Positions 15,207-23,558 of a DNA stretch of 64,000 nt are shown here, in pieces. Each line of letters begins with the position of its first letter. Position 1 is the stretch's first letter. Source of the stretch: Sulfobacillus acidophilus DSM 10332 (GTDB lineage: Bacteria; Bacillota; Sulfobacillia; Sulfobacillales; Sulfobacillaceae). The translations under genes were made by a program, and so were the position numbers. The stretch spans positions 2,696,270 to 2,760,269 of the forward strand of contig CP003179.1 in the NCBI GenBank assembly GCA_000237975.1, given 5' to 3'. The notes beneath the pieces were generated by a model. The model saw only the letters and a program-made list of their open reading frames with translations. It searched no databases and was not told where the DNA came from.

Positions 15207-16391
15207 TTATCGCATTTGTCCGGCTTTTCCATACGCGTATTGGCTTTTCAACAGATCGTGCTCCTCAAAACGACTTAAACGAAACACATAACTCTCCAAT
15301 GACGGATATCGGTTACCGGCGTTCAGAATCTCTGCCATCATCGGGCCTATTACCGGACTTAGTTTGAACCCATGTCCACTAAAACCGGCCGCTATATAGA
15401 GCCCCGAATTTGGGGATGGACCGATGATAGGGTTATAGTCGGGTGTAACTTCGTAACACCCGCTGTAACCTCCCAAAAATTGAGCCCCCTCCCACCGAGG
15501 AAAGCGATGCATAAGCCGCTCAATGGCTCGCTGTACAAAATCGTCTGTTACGCCCTGTGGACACGGGCCTTTACTTACCCACTCAGGATCCCGATGGTCA
15601 CTATTGCCGATCAAAAGCGTACCGTTAACTTCAGACCGCCCATATTGCAATTGAACCAAGTCCGAAAAAACCGGCCGCTTTCCCACGTTAACCCCGGGAT
15701 TGATTAGCATTAATTGAGCCCGTTGAGCACGAATCGGAACTTCGATACCTAATGGGTCGAATAATCCCGGCGTATTGGTTCCTGCTGCGACGATGACGAC
15801 ATTAGCCATCCAGCGTGAGCCGTCCGCCATTTCGACTCCTATCACCCGATCGCCTTGAGTTAATAACTGCGTTACCGGCTGACCAAATTGATAGCGGACT
15901 CCAAGCTGTTTTCCCATCTCATAAAATGCAGTAGCCGTCAATGTGGGATCGGCCACTCCTCCCTCAGGTTCATAAGCCATTATGGCAAAATCGGAAACCT
16001 CCATGTCTGGCCATAATTCCTTGGCCTCGTGAGGGAGCATTAGATTGGTGCGAATATTTAAGGCTTGTTGCATGGCAATATTGGATCGAAAAGCTTCTTC
16101 GTCGTCGGGACCCGCCCCTACCAAATAGCCGATTCCTCGGTAACCCACATCGACGCCATATTGCGCTTTAGCGTGCTTAAACCACGAAAGCCCTTGATTA
16201 GCCATTTTCGCCAACACCGGGATTCCATAATGACACCGCAGAACACCGCTCGACTGACCAGTCGCAGCAGCGGCCAACGCGGTCTGTTCCACCACAACAA
16301 CCTGACCAAATTGGCGCTCTGCCAGCGCATGCGCGATACTAGCCCCCATGACCCCGGCCCCAACCACGATGATATCCGCCAGTTGCCCCAT
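15207..16391 (-). CDS. FAD-dependent oxidoreductase, sarcosine oxidase beta/DAO family
   Basis: A 394-residue flavoprotein of the D-amino-acid oxidase (DAO) family. The dinucleotide-binding GAGVMGASIAHALAER opens the protein. TGQSSGVLRCHY is a substrate/FAD segment. GGYSGCYEVTPDYNPIIG and GFSGHGFKLSP near the C-terminus are typical of the sarcosine oxidase beta subunit. It should oxidise a secondary amine such as an N-methyl amino acid, giving an imine that hydrolyses. No alpha, gamma or delta subunit genes are present, so it is monomeric or uses other partners. ATG 16391 is preceded by GGGAGGGG. It diverges from an IclR-family gene; a CTCAT/ATGAG dyad lies between them. With a glutamine synthetase-like enzyme and glutamate synthase parts nearby, an N-methylglutamate or gamma-glutamylamine oxidase role is plausible. 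Confidence 0.85.
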   Translation of the reverse strand: MGQLADIIVVGAGVMGASIAHALAERQFGQVVVVEQTALAAAATGQSSGVLRCHYGIPVLAKMANQGLSWFKHAKAQYGVDVGYRGIGYLVGAGPDDEEAFRSNIAMQQALNIRTNLMLPHEAKELWPDMEVSDFAIMAYEPEGGVADPTLTATAFYEMGKQLGVRYQFGQPVTQLLTQGDRVIGVEMADGSRWMANVVIVAAGTNTPGLFDPLGIEVPIRAQRAQLMLINPGVNVGKRPVFSDLVQLQYGRSEVNGTLLIGNSDHRDPEWVSKGPCPQGVTDDFVQRAIERLMHRFPRWEGAQFLGGYSGCYEVTPDYNPIIGPSPNSGLYIAAGFSGHGFKLSPVIGPMMAEILNAGNRYPSLESYVFRLSRFEEHDLLKSQYAYGKAGQMR

Positions 16392-16408
16392 GACAACCCC
16401 TCCCAATT

Positions 16409-16421
16409 CTCATATAATGAG
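16409..16421. promoter_or_regulatory. Short dyad, candidate IclR or Lrp operator
   Basis: CTCAT and ATGAG flank a 3-base centre in the AT-rich region between the divergent flavoprotein and IclR-family genes. It is short and could be chance, but its location immediately upstream of the flavoprotein ribosome binding site suits repression. Confidence 0.3.
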
Positions 16422-16508
16422 ATATGATTCTTATCAAAAGAGATGTTGGCACATTCTAGATAGTAAAAAAGATGTTTGTCAAGATCCTCTCGCAGGAGGT
16501 AATAACCC

Positions 16509-17279
16509 ATGCGAATATCACGCACCGATTCCTCCGATTCCGGCATCGTCGCGCGACTCATTCGCGTTATGGACCGTTTGGCCGACTCTCCTGCATTTGA
16601 GGGGCTTAGCGCGACCGAACTCAGTCGCCTCACGGGACTGGCAGTGCCAACAGTTCATCGACTTTTACTTCAGTTGGCCCAAGGAGGGTTAACCTATCAA
16701 CACCCGCACACCAAACGATGGTATCTGGGCTTACGAACAGCTGCATACGGTCAAGCAGCCTTACAACATTTTCCCTTTGTACGGCTCGCACAGCCGATTC
16801 TTTATGATGTGGTGGCCACCACACGCGAAACGGCTGTTTTCACTCTTCGCGACGGCGATTACGGTATATACGCAGCCATTGTCGAAAGTCCGGAAAAACT
16901 TCGCTTAACGGAAACCATTGGTATGCGATTACCACTAACGGTCGGCGCATCCCGCCGGGTTATTCTCGCCTTTTTACCCCCAAACGAACAATCCGCGATT
17001 ATCGCCCGAATCTGCGCCAATGATCCCTCGTTAAGCGTGGCTGCCCTTAAATCCGAATGTCAGCGCATCGCCCAAGAAGGTTATGCCGTTAGCTTCGGAG
17101 AGGTGACCCCCCATACCGTAGGAGTCACCGTCCCCGTTCGGTCGAACCAAAACACATTCGGAAGCCTCATGCTCGCTGGACCCGACACCCGGGTCACTAG
17201 CGACAAAATTTCTGACCTGGTCACTAAACTTAAGCACGCCGCACAGCGATTCGAAACGGCCGCCTCACCAGATCTTTAG
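16509..17279 (+). CDS. IclR family transcriptional regulator
   Basis: A 256-residue IclR-type regulator. The N-terminal winged helix (FEGLSATELSRLTGL, VPTVHRLLLQL) binds DNA, and the rest is the GAF-like effector domain with TVGASRRVILAFLP and EGYAVSFGE motifs. AGGAGG stands 9 bases before ATG 16509. It lies upstream of the glutamine synthetase-like and permease genes in the same direction and diverges from the flavoprotein gene, so it probably regulates amine uptake and use. The effector is unknown. Confidence 0.9.
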   Translation: MRISRTDSSDSGIVARLIRVMDRLADSPAFEGLSATELSRLTGLAVPTVHRLLLQLAQGGLTYQHPHTKRWYLGLRTAAYGQAALQHFPFVRLAQPILYDVVATTRETAVFTLRDGDYGIYAAIVESPEKLRLTETIGMRLPLTVGASRRVILAFLPPNEQSAIIARICANDPSLSVAALKSECQRIAQEGYAVSFGEVTPHTVGVTVPVRSNQNTFGSLMLAGPDTRVTSDKISDLVTKLKHAAQRFETAASPDL

Positions 17280-17344
17280 AAATCAGTCACAACTCCAATC
17301 TTTGTGTTAGGCTTTGGTTTTTTATGAAATATTTTTGTTATCTA

Positions 17345-17374
17345 TTGACGCTTTTCTGACACCACCCGTATAAT
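17345..17374 (+). promoter_or_regulatory. Strong promoter of the glutamine synthetase-like gene
   Basis: TTGACG (17345-17350) and a perfect TATAAT (17369-17374) with an 18-base spacer. Transcription would start near 17381, leaving a leader of about 90 bases. One arm of an 11-bp inverted repeat fills part of the spacer. Confidence 0.75.
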
Positions 17375-17467
17375 CCAATCGAAGTTACGTTACGACGTCT
17401 AATTTAAATATCCGTCTACGTTTTGTCGTTTTTTCCGGCATTCAATAGACAGAAATGGTGGTGTCAG
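17356..17467. promoter_or_regulatory. Paired 11-bp inverted repeat over promoter and ribosome binding region
   Basis: CTGACACCACC at 17356-17366 lies between the -35 and -10 boxes. Its exact reverse complement, GGTGGTGTCAG, lies at 17457-17467, just before the start codon at 17472. Two half-sites 90 bases apart could bind a regulator that loops the DNA. The downstream copy also overlaps the place where ribosomes bind. Confidence 0.5.
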
Positions 17468-17471
17468 CGCC

Positions 17472-18797
17472 ATGTTATCCAGAATTTCCGACATCTTTGA
17501 GAGTCCCGTTCGCTATGTCATGGTATCCTTCACCGACTTGCATGGTGTACTACGTGCCAAATTAGTTCCAAAATCCCATCTGAATTCTGTCTTAGAAACT
17601 GGCGCGGGCTTTGCGGGTTTTGCAATTGGTAGTGTCGGTCAAGGACCCCATGATCCGGATTTGACGGTCCGGCCTGATCTATCTCATTGGATTCCCTTGA
17701 ACGATGCGCCGGACATCGCTTGGACCATCGGAAATCTTCTGTTAGATGGTCAGCCCTGGCATTTTTGCACCCGAAGCCTGCTTCAAAAAGTGACGGAAGA
17801 GTTGCGTCAACAAGGGATCCAAGCCAAAGTCGGTATCGAAGCCGAGTTTTATTTGGTCAAAGAAACCGAGAACGGACACATTATCCCTGCCGACACTTAT
17901 GATCGCGCCGCCAAAACATGTTATCAACTGGATGTCTTAGCTCGTCATTTACCGTTTTTAACCGACGCCATCGACGGCTTGGAATCGTTAGGAATTGACG
18001 TCTATCAAGTCGATCATGAAGACGGGCCTAGCCAATTCGAAATTAATTGGGTTTATGACGACGCGCTAGTTACCGCCGATCGGTTTAGTTTCCTGAGGTT
18101 TTGGGTTAAACGAGTAGCCCAGCGGGAGGGGCTCATCGCCACATTTATGCCGAAACCTTTTTCCCATTTAACCGGCAGTGGAGCACACGTCCATTTATCT
18201 CTATGGGATACGCACACCGGTCGGAATCTCTTTGACGATCCGACTGACCCATCGGGACTTAGTATGATGGCGCACCACTTTATTGCAGGGGTTTTGTCAC
18301 ATGCGGCCGCCCTCACCGCCTTTGTTGCCCCTACCGTAAATTCGTATAAACGGTTAAGCAGTCCCACCAGTCTCTCAGGGGCCACCTGGTCTCCCACGAC
18401 CATTACCGTAGGGGCCAACAACCGAACCCATCTTATTCGTATTCCCGGCCCGGGTCGGTTTGAATTCCGGGCGATGGATTCCTCTGTTAATCCCTACCTG
18501 GGGTTGGCCGCCTTGTTGGTGGCCGGGTTCGATGGGATTCGGCGCCGCCTACCCAATATAGAACCTTCTAAAGAAAACATGTACGGCCTTTCTTCCACCG
18601 AAATCGTAGACCGTCACATTTCCCGTCTACCGGGATCGCTCGATCGTGCTCTGGATGCCTTAGAAGCTGACCCGCTCTTTTCGGACGCGTTTGGTGATGC
18701 CTTTATCAAAGGCTTTCTCGCCTATAAGCGCTCCGAGTGGGACGAATATCACCAAACCGTATCCCCCCAGGAAATTCAACACTATTTGTTTCAATAA
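17472..18797 (+). CDS. Type III glutamine synthetase / gamma-glutamylmethylamide synthetase-like
   Basis: A 441-residue member of the glutamine synthetase superfamily. Metal-site motifs are IEAEFYL near residue 122 and DGPSQFEIN near 180. Further features are GSGAHVHLSLW, NSYKRL, NNRTHLIRIPG and the C-terminal FRAMDSSVNPYL. The length and the association with a split GltS suggest the type III/GlnT group, which includes gamma-glutamylmethylamide synthetase (GmaS) and gamma-glutamylpolyamine synthetases. It ligates glutamate to ammonia or an amine using ATP. The usual adenylylation-loop tyrosine was not looked for in detail. No canonical ribosome binding site precedes ATG 17472; GGTGGTG, part of an inverted repeat, is nearest. 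The permease gene follows 42 bases downstream. Confidence 0.85.
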   Translation: MLSRISDIFESPVRYVMVSFTDLHGVLRAKLVPKSHLNSVLETGAGFAGFAIGSVGQGPHDPDLTVRPDLSHWIPLNDAPDIAWTIGNLLLDGQPWHFCTRSLLQKVTEELRQQGIQAKVGIEAEFYLVKETENGHIIPADTYDRAAKTCYQLDVLARHLPFLTDAIDGLESLGIDVYQVDHEDGPSQFEINWVYDDALVTADRFSFLRFWVKRVAQREGLIATFMPKPFSHLTGSGAHVHLSLWDTHTGRNLFDDPTDPSGLSMMAHHFIAGVLSHAAALTAFVAPTVNSYKRLSSPTSLSGATWSPTTITVGANNRTHLIRIPGPGRFEFRAMDSSVNPYLGLAALLVAGFDGIRRRLPNIEPSKENMYGLSSTEIVDRHISRLPGSLDRALDALEADPLFSDAFGDAFIKGFLAYKRSEWDEYHQTVSPQEIQHYLFQ

Positions 18798-18839
18798 TTG
18801 GTCGCTCGACGGTTTTTGGATTACGTAAGGAGGTCAACC

Positions 18840-20252
18840 ATGCAATCGCTTAACCTCACGCCAACACCATCCCGTCACCGAGAACTTCGCCAAAACTATT
18901 TAGCGTTTCCCGAGACCATCGCCCAATCCATTGCCAATATTTCACCCACATTAACCCCAGTACTGTCTATACCTTTGGTGGTGGCCAGTGCCGGGAATGG
19001 CACCTGGTTGGCATATCTCATCGCCACTCTGGGACTATTACTGGTTGGATTAAATGTCGCGTCGTTTGCCCAACGGCATGCCTCGGCGGGCGCCTTATAT
19101 GATTATATATTCGAAGGTCTAGGACAAAGTCCGGGATTTCTTGGCGGCTGGGCCATGCTGGCCGCCTATTTAAGCACGGCAATGGCCTTATTGGTTGGGT
19201 TTGCCATTTTCGCGGTGCAAATCCTTAACCAATTTCATATTCGGATTCCCTATCTACCGGTCGAAGTCGTTGGCCTCTTGATTGCAGCCACCTTGGCTTA
19301 TAAAGATATCCGCGTCTCCTCTATTACGGCGTTAATTATGGAGTTCAGTTCCGTCCTGCTGATAAGCATCCTCAGCATCATATTACTTGTTCGACATAAA
19401 ACCCTATGGGACTCGGCTCAACTTTCATTGGCCCATGTGCATCCGTCTGGCATAGCCCTGGGACTGGTGCTGGGGGTCTTCTCCTTCGTGGGATTTGAAA
19501 GCTCGACAACTTTAGGCCAAGAAGCGAAAAATCCACACCGCTCCATTCCGGCAGCCGTCATTATCAGTGTGTTGATCGCGGGAGTGTTCTTTACCTCCAT
19601 GGCTTATTTTGAAGTGCTGGCCTTCCCCGGGGGGATCACGTCTCTTTCGCAAAGTACGGCACCCCTGAATGCCATGGCCATCACCTATCATCTGTCCGGA
19701 TTTTCCTTATTAATTGATTTGGGGGCGATGATTAGCTTATTCTCCTGTGCCTTGGCATCATTAAATGCCGGCGCGCGGATTCTTTTCGCCATGGGACGGA
19801 ACCAACACATTCATGACTGGGTTGGACAAACCCACACCGTCAACCGCACCCCCCATATTGCGGTCGTTATAGCCTCTGGGGTCACGTTAGTGGCATTGAT
19901 TGCTCTGGCAGGCTCTAAACCGCTCAACGCCTATGGTTATTTTGGGACTTATGCCACCTATGGGTTTTTGGTGGCGTATATGTTGGTATCGATTGCGAGC
20001 CCTGTTCTCGACCGACGACAAAATCGGCCATGGGTGGGCAGTCTTCTTCGTTCAACCGGAGCAGTGATCTTTCTATTAATTCCAATTATCGGCAGCGTCT
20101 ATCCGGTTCCCGCCTATCCCTATAATATCTTACCCTATTTATTTCTTGGTTATCTGGGTATTGGTTTCATATGGAATCGCTTGGTTGCATCAGGCAAGCC
20201 ATCACTTCACCTAATATCGCAAACGTCGCCTAAAGAGATCGAGCCGACGTAG
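18840..20252 (+). CDS. APC-superfamily amino acid/amine permease
   Basis: A 470-residue transporter with about 12 hydrophobic segments. The first helices carry ANISPTLTPVLSIPLVVASAG and the typical FAQRHASAGALYDYI segment; FVGFESSTTLGQEAKNPHRSIP is a hallmark of the APC family. It should import an amino acid or amine by proton or sodium symport. AAGGAGG lies 8 bases before ATG 18840; the frame extends upstream to the stop of the previous gene without a signal. It is cotranscribed with the glutamine synthetase-like gene, which suggests that the imported compound is its substrate. A stem-loop follows the gene. Confidence 0.88.
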   Translation: MQSLNLTPTPSRHRELRQNYLAFPETIAQSIANISPTLTPVLSIPLVVASAGNGTWLAYLIATLGLLLVGLNVASFAQRHASAGALYDYIFEGLGQSPGFLGGWAMLAAYLSTAMALLVGFAIFAVQILNQFHIRIPYLPVEVVGLLIAATLAYKDIRVSSITALIMEFSSVLLISILSIILLVRHKTLWDSAQLSLAHVHPSGIALGLVLGVFSFVGFESSTTLGQEAKNPHRSIPAAVIISVLIAGVFFTSMAYFEVLAFPGGITSLSQSTAPLNAMAITYHLSGFSLLIDLGAMISLFSCALASLNAGARILFAMGRNQHIHDWVGQTHTVNRTPHIAVVIASGVTLVALIALAGSKPLNAYGYFGTYATYGFLVAYMLVSIASPVLDRRQNRPWVGSLLRSTGAVIFLLIPIIGSVYPVPAYPYNILPYLFLGYLGIGFIWNRLVASGKPSLHLISQTSPKEIEPT

Positions 20253-20266
20253 ATTGCTCAAAACAT

Positions 20267-20297
20267 CCGGGCCTCGCTGGAATATGGCGGGGCCCGG
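20267..20297 (+). terminator. Stem-loop after the permease gene
   Basis: CCGGGCC and GGCCCGG, with an inner CGC/GCG pairing, form a strong GC hairpin 15 bases past the permease stop. Only CTTTG follows, so the U tract is poor. It may end transcription from both sides, as the convergent E2 gene ends at 20407. Confidence 0.55.
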
Positions 20298-20406
20298 CTT
20301 TGATTATGCGCTCGATCCTGTATTCCCTAACCCATGCGGAAGAAGGCTACCTAGACGCCCCCTTTGATGTGTACTCTCTCTGAATCGAATCTAGCGGGCT
20401 CTTCAC

Positions 20407-21451
20407 TCAAGGGACTTCACCCTTCTCCTTGCTATAGAGCGACACCGTCAGAACCTGGTCCAATGTTTGAAGAAACGCCGCGGCATCCGCCCCATCCAGT
20501 GCACGATGATCAAAGGTCAGGGAAACCGGCAAGAGTCCTTCCGATGCTTGACCAAGTCCCAGAACCGCTATGGTGGGGGGGCATTAATCGAGGAGTAAAG
20601 TATTCAATCCCCCAAGGGCCTAAATTACTGATGACAAATGACGGGTCGGTAAACTCCCAACCCTCCCAGCGATCGGTTCGAGCCGCTTCCCGTAAGGTGT
20701 GAAGCGCCTCCACCCACCCCTCCAGCGAACGATTGCCCGAAATGACCGGAACGATGAGGCCCCGAGGGGTTTGTACGGCGATTCCGAGCCTCAGCGTTGT
20801 CGCCAAGGTAATCCCCTCGTGTGTGGCCCATCCATGAATACCCGGATGGTCGCCGAGCGCTTTTTCCAAGGCTTTCGCAACCTGGGCCAAAATCGGGACC
20901 TGCCGGTTACCTAGCCGCACTCGACGTTGCAGCGTCGTCGGCAATGCCTCAGAATCGGTGAGATGGCGAATCACCTGCTGCCGAAACGGAGAATAGGGCT
21001 GACTTTGCACAGGCCGGCTTCGAGCTAACCAGTCGTCAATATCCTGAACCGTGAGGGAACGACCCGATATCCGACGGGCCACCTCCCGTAAGTCGACGCC
21101 CCGTTCTTGGGCATAACGACGTACCCGAGGAGGAGCCGGCACAAAGTCGTCGGCAGATGACGGATGTTTGTCGAAGTCGTCCTTAGCGACCGGCGTCCGT
21201 CCCTCTACCGTCGGCTCCGAGGTGACTTCCGCAATGGCGTCCTGGCTGTGAAAAACGGCATTTTCGTCGATGCGGGGTTGAAAATAGCCGTCCATCGGTG
21301 CTTCGATGGCAATGGTCACTTTGTCTAGCATCGCTTCGCCAATCACCGTGCCTTGCCGAACAAACGCGCCGGGTTGATACATCCAATGCACCAACACAGC
21401 CTCGGCGTCGGCCCGTTCTCCCAAGTCAACCCGAATCACGGTGTTCGCCAT
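20407..21451 (-). CDS. 2-oxoacid dehydrogenase E2 (dihydrolipoyl acyltransferase), frameshifted
   Basis: Core acyltransferase of a PDH/acetoin/branched-chain type complex. Lipoyl domain residues ~1-80, with the lipoylated lysine expected in LDKVTIAIEAP. Peripheral subunit-binding domain (PPRVRRYAQERGVDLREVA) at ~107-145. Catalytic domain to the end. The first frame stops at 20510 after GFPDL. The catalytic motif FDHRALDGADAA lies in another frame from about 20533 down to a stop at 20407. Removing one base from a run of seven C (minus strand; 20575-20581) restores a continuous protein with PPTIAVLGLG, as expected for the family. Either the gene is damaged, or phase-variable, or the run is a sequencing error. 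It follows E1-beta closely. Confidence 0.8.
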
Positions 21452-21476
21452 GATGTGTCCTCCCCGTATGATAACG

Positions 21477-22490
21477 TTAGACTAATTCCCGAATCGCCGC
21501 GGAAATCGCGTCAACCGAAGGAATCACGGCTTGCTCCAACACCCGGCTATAGGGAATCGGCACGTCGGGTACCGCGAGTCGGCGAATCGGCGCATCCAGG
21601 TAATCTAACGCGTGTTCGGCCACCATGGCGGCAATTTCACCGCTCATGCCAAAGGACCGGTAATCTTCGTCGACCACTAACAGGCGGTGGGTTTTTTTGA
21701 CACTATTGAGCACGGTCTCCTGGTCGAGTGGGACAAGAGTACGAAGATCAATCACTTCAACCGAAATCCCTTCTTGACGCAATCGATCCCGAGCCCGGAG
21801 ACTTTTGGGGACCATCGCGCCAATGGTCACCACCGTCACGTCTTGACCTTCGCCTGCGATGTGCGCCTGGCCAAACGGGATGGTATACGGCTCTTCCGGC
21901 ACGTGCACCTCGGCGAGGTCATCGGACGGCATCCATCCAAGCCCCAACAGTCCCTTATGGAAAAAGTACATCACCGGGTCGTCATCTCGAATCGCTGTCA
22001 ACATCAGTCCTTTGGCATCATATGCATTAGACGGGACGACCACTTTGAGTCCGGGCACATGGGCAAAAAGTCCGTAGAGGCTTTGGCTATGTTGGGCCGC
22101 ATCGCTATAGCCGCCACCGATGGCGGTCATCAAGACGACCGGATGACGAAAGCTTCCCCCCGACATGTAATGATTTTTAGCCAAATGATTATAAATTTGA
22201 TCCATAGCCACACCGAAAAAGTCGACGAACATGAGTTCGACAATGGGCCGCAAACCTTCTGCACTGGCCCCGATGGCGGCTCCAATAAAGGCACTTTCCG
22301 AAATGGGTGTGTCAATGACCCGGCTTTCGCCAAATTTCTGATAGAGGCCTTGGGTCGCCCCAAAAATTCCCCCATAGATTCCGACATCTTCTCCCCATAC
22401 CAGTACCCGAGGATCCTGCTCCATTTCTTGGGCGATGGCTTCGCTAATAGCCCGCGCCATAGTTAATTTCCGCATGGTGGTCGACGACAT
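21477..22490 (-). CDS. 2-oxoacid dehydrogenase E1 component, beta subunit
   Basis: A 337-residue transketolase-like subunit (PDH/AcoB/BkdB family). Typical motifs are VLVWGEDVGIYGGIFGAT, ESRVIDTPISESAFIGAAIGASAEG, VELMFVDF and the C-terminal transketolase domain with VIDLRTLVPLD. With the alpha subunit it decarboxylates a 2-oxoacid, or acetoin, with thiamine diphosphate and passes the acyl group to E2. It lies 19 bases after E1-alpha and 25 bases before E2. Substrate cannot be fixed by reading alone; the overall look is close to acetoin dehydrogenase AcoB. Confidence 0.9.
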   Translation of the reverse strand: MSSTTMRKLTMARAISEAIAQEMEQDPRVLVWGEDVGIYGGIFGATQGLYQKFGESRVIDTPISESAFIGAAIGASAEGLRPIVELMFVDFFGVAMDQIYNHLAKNHYMSGGSFRHPVVLMTAIGGGYSDAAQHSQSLYGLFAHVPGLKVVVPSNAYDAKGLMLTAIRDDDPVMYFFHKGLLGLGWMPSDDLAEVHVPEEPYTIPFGQAHIAGEGQDVTVVTIGAMVPKSLRARDRLRQEGISVEVIDLRTLVPLDQETVLNSVKKTHRLLVVDEDYRSFGMSGEIAAMVAEHALDYLDAPIRRLAVPDVPIPYSRVLEQAVIPSVDAISAAIRELV

Positions 22491-22509
22491 GACTCACTCC
22501 TCCTCACTT

Positions 22510-23490
22510 TTAGCGTGCGACAAACACATCGGTTAACGCCTCGGCCGGCGACGGCTCGTCCGATTCCCGCGCAAATGATATGGCTTCTTCCACCACCTGA
22601 GCGACCTCGTTCTGAATGTTCTCGTCTTCCGATTCGGTGAGGTATTGATGCTCAATGAGGAACTCCCGAAAATGCCGAATGGGATCTTGAGCTCGCCACG
22701 CCTCTTTTTCGCCCGCCTTTAGATAGGCCTCGGCATCCCCTTGGAAATGACCATAAAGTCGCGTGGTTTCCACTTCCAACAAAGTCGGACCTTCTCCCCG
22801 GCGCGCCCGCTCAACCGCCTCTTGGGCCGCTTCCGAAATCGCTAACACGTCATTACCGGACACATAGACCCCGGGAATGCCATAGGCACCCGCCCGATCG
22901 CTGTTGCGCGCCACCGCGGTGGAATGATCTTTCGCTACCGATATGGCGTAATGGTTGTCCTCAATCACAAACACCACCGGAACCTTCCAGAGAGCCGCCA
23001 GATTCAGACTCTCATGAAAGGTCCCTTGGTTGGCCGCCCCTTCGCCCGCGAACGCCACCGCCACACTATCCCGACCTTGTCGCCGGAAAGCCAGCGCAGC
23101 CCCTACAGCTGGAGGAAAGCCGGCTCCGACAATCCCGGAGCAACTAAAATGCACCACCGGATCAAAAAGATGCATGTGCCCGCCTTTACCGTGTGACAGG
23201 CCGGTCCGACGGCCAAAAATTTCGGCGGTCATTCGGCGCAAATCGACGCCTTTGGCTATCGCCAAATGGTGGGGACGATGGGGGGCGGTCACGATATCAT
23301 CAGGCCGCAAATGCCGTATCACTCCCACCGCCACCGGTTCCTGACCGGCAGCCAGATGCATTTCTCCCGGGACGGTTCCGGCCGCAATACTGAAGAGAGG
23401 AGTTTTACCTTCGGTATAGATTTCGGCCATTCGATCTTCGTAACGCCGAATAAGACACATCATCCGGTACATCTCACGGTAGCTGTCCAT
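22510..23490 (-). CDS. 2-oxoacid dehydrogenase E1 component, alpha subunit
   Basis: A 326-residue thiamine-diphosphate subunit. GHMHLFD and the ThDP/Mg motif GEGAANQGTFHESLNLA are present, plus EDNHYAISV. The segment SHGKGGHMH followed by a central phosphorylation-loop-like region resembles acetoin dehydrogenase AcoA and bacterial PDH E1a alike. ATG 23490 follows AAGGAGG with 7-base spacing. It is the first gene of the E1a-E1b-E2 operon. No E3 (dihydrolipoamide dehydrogenase) is encoded with it, so E3 must come from elsewhere. An IclR-family gene lies just upstream. Confidence 0.9.
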   Translation of the reverse strand: MDSYREMYRMMCLIRRYEDRMAEIYTEGKTPLFSIAAGTVPGEMHLAAGQEPVAVGVIRHLRPDDIVTAPHRPHHLAIAKGVDLRRMTAEIFGRRTGLSHGKGGHMHLFDPVVHFSCSGIVGAGFPPAVGAALAFRRQGRDSVAVAFAGEGAANQGTFHESLNLAALWKVPVVFVIEDNHYAISVAKDHSTAVARNSDRAGAYGIPGVYVSGNDVLAISEAAQEAVERARRGEGPTLLEVETTRLYGHFQGDAEAYLKAGEKEAWRAQDPIRHFREFLIEHQYLTESEDENIQNEVAQVVEEAISFARESDEPSPAEALTDVFVAR

Positions 23491-23558
23491 CAAACATCCT
23501 CCTTGTCGTTCTTTTCTGACATCTCATAGACGAGATTCCTCCCGTCCGCCAACGGCGG

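Noticed and set aside
15207-16391. Naming the flavoprotein N-methylglutamate dehydrogenase
   Set aside because: Only one of the four expected subunits is present, so the specific name is not supported.
21687-22466. Plus-strand frame of 259 codons
   Set aside because: Antisense shadow of the E1-beta gene.
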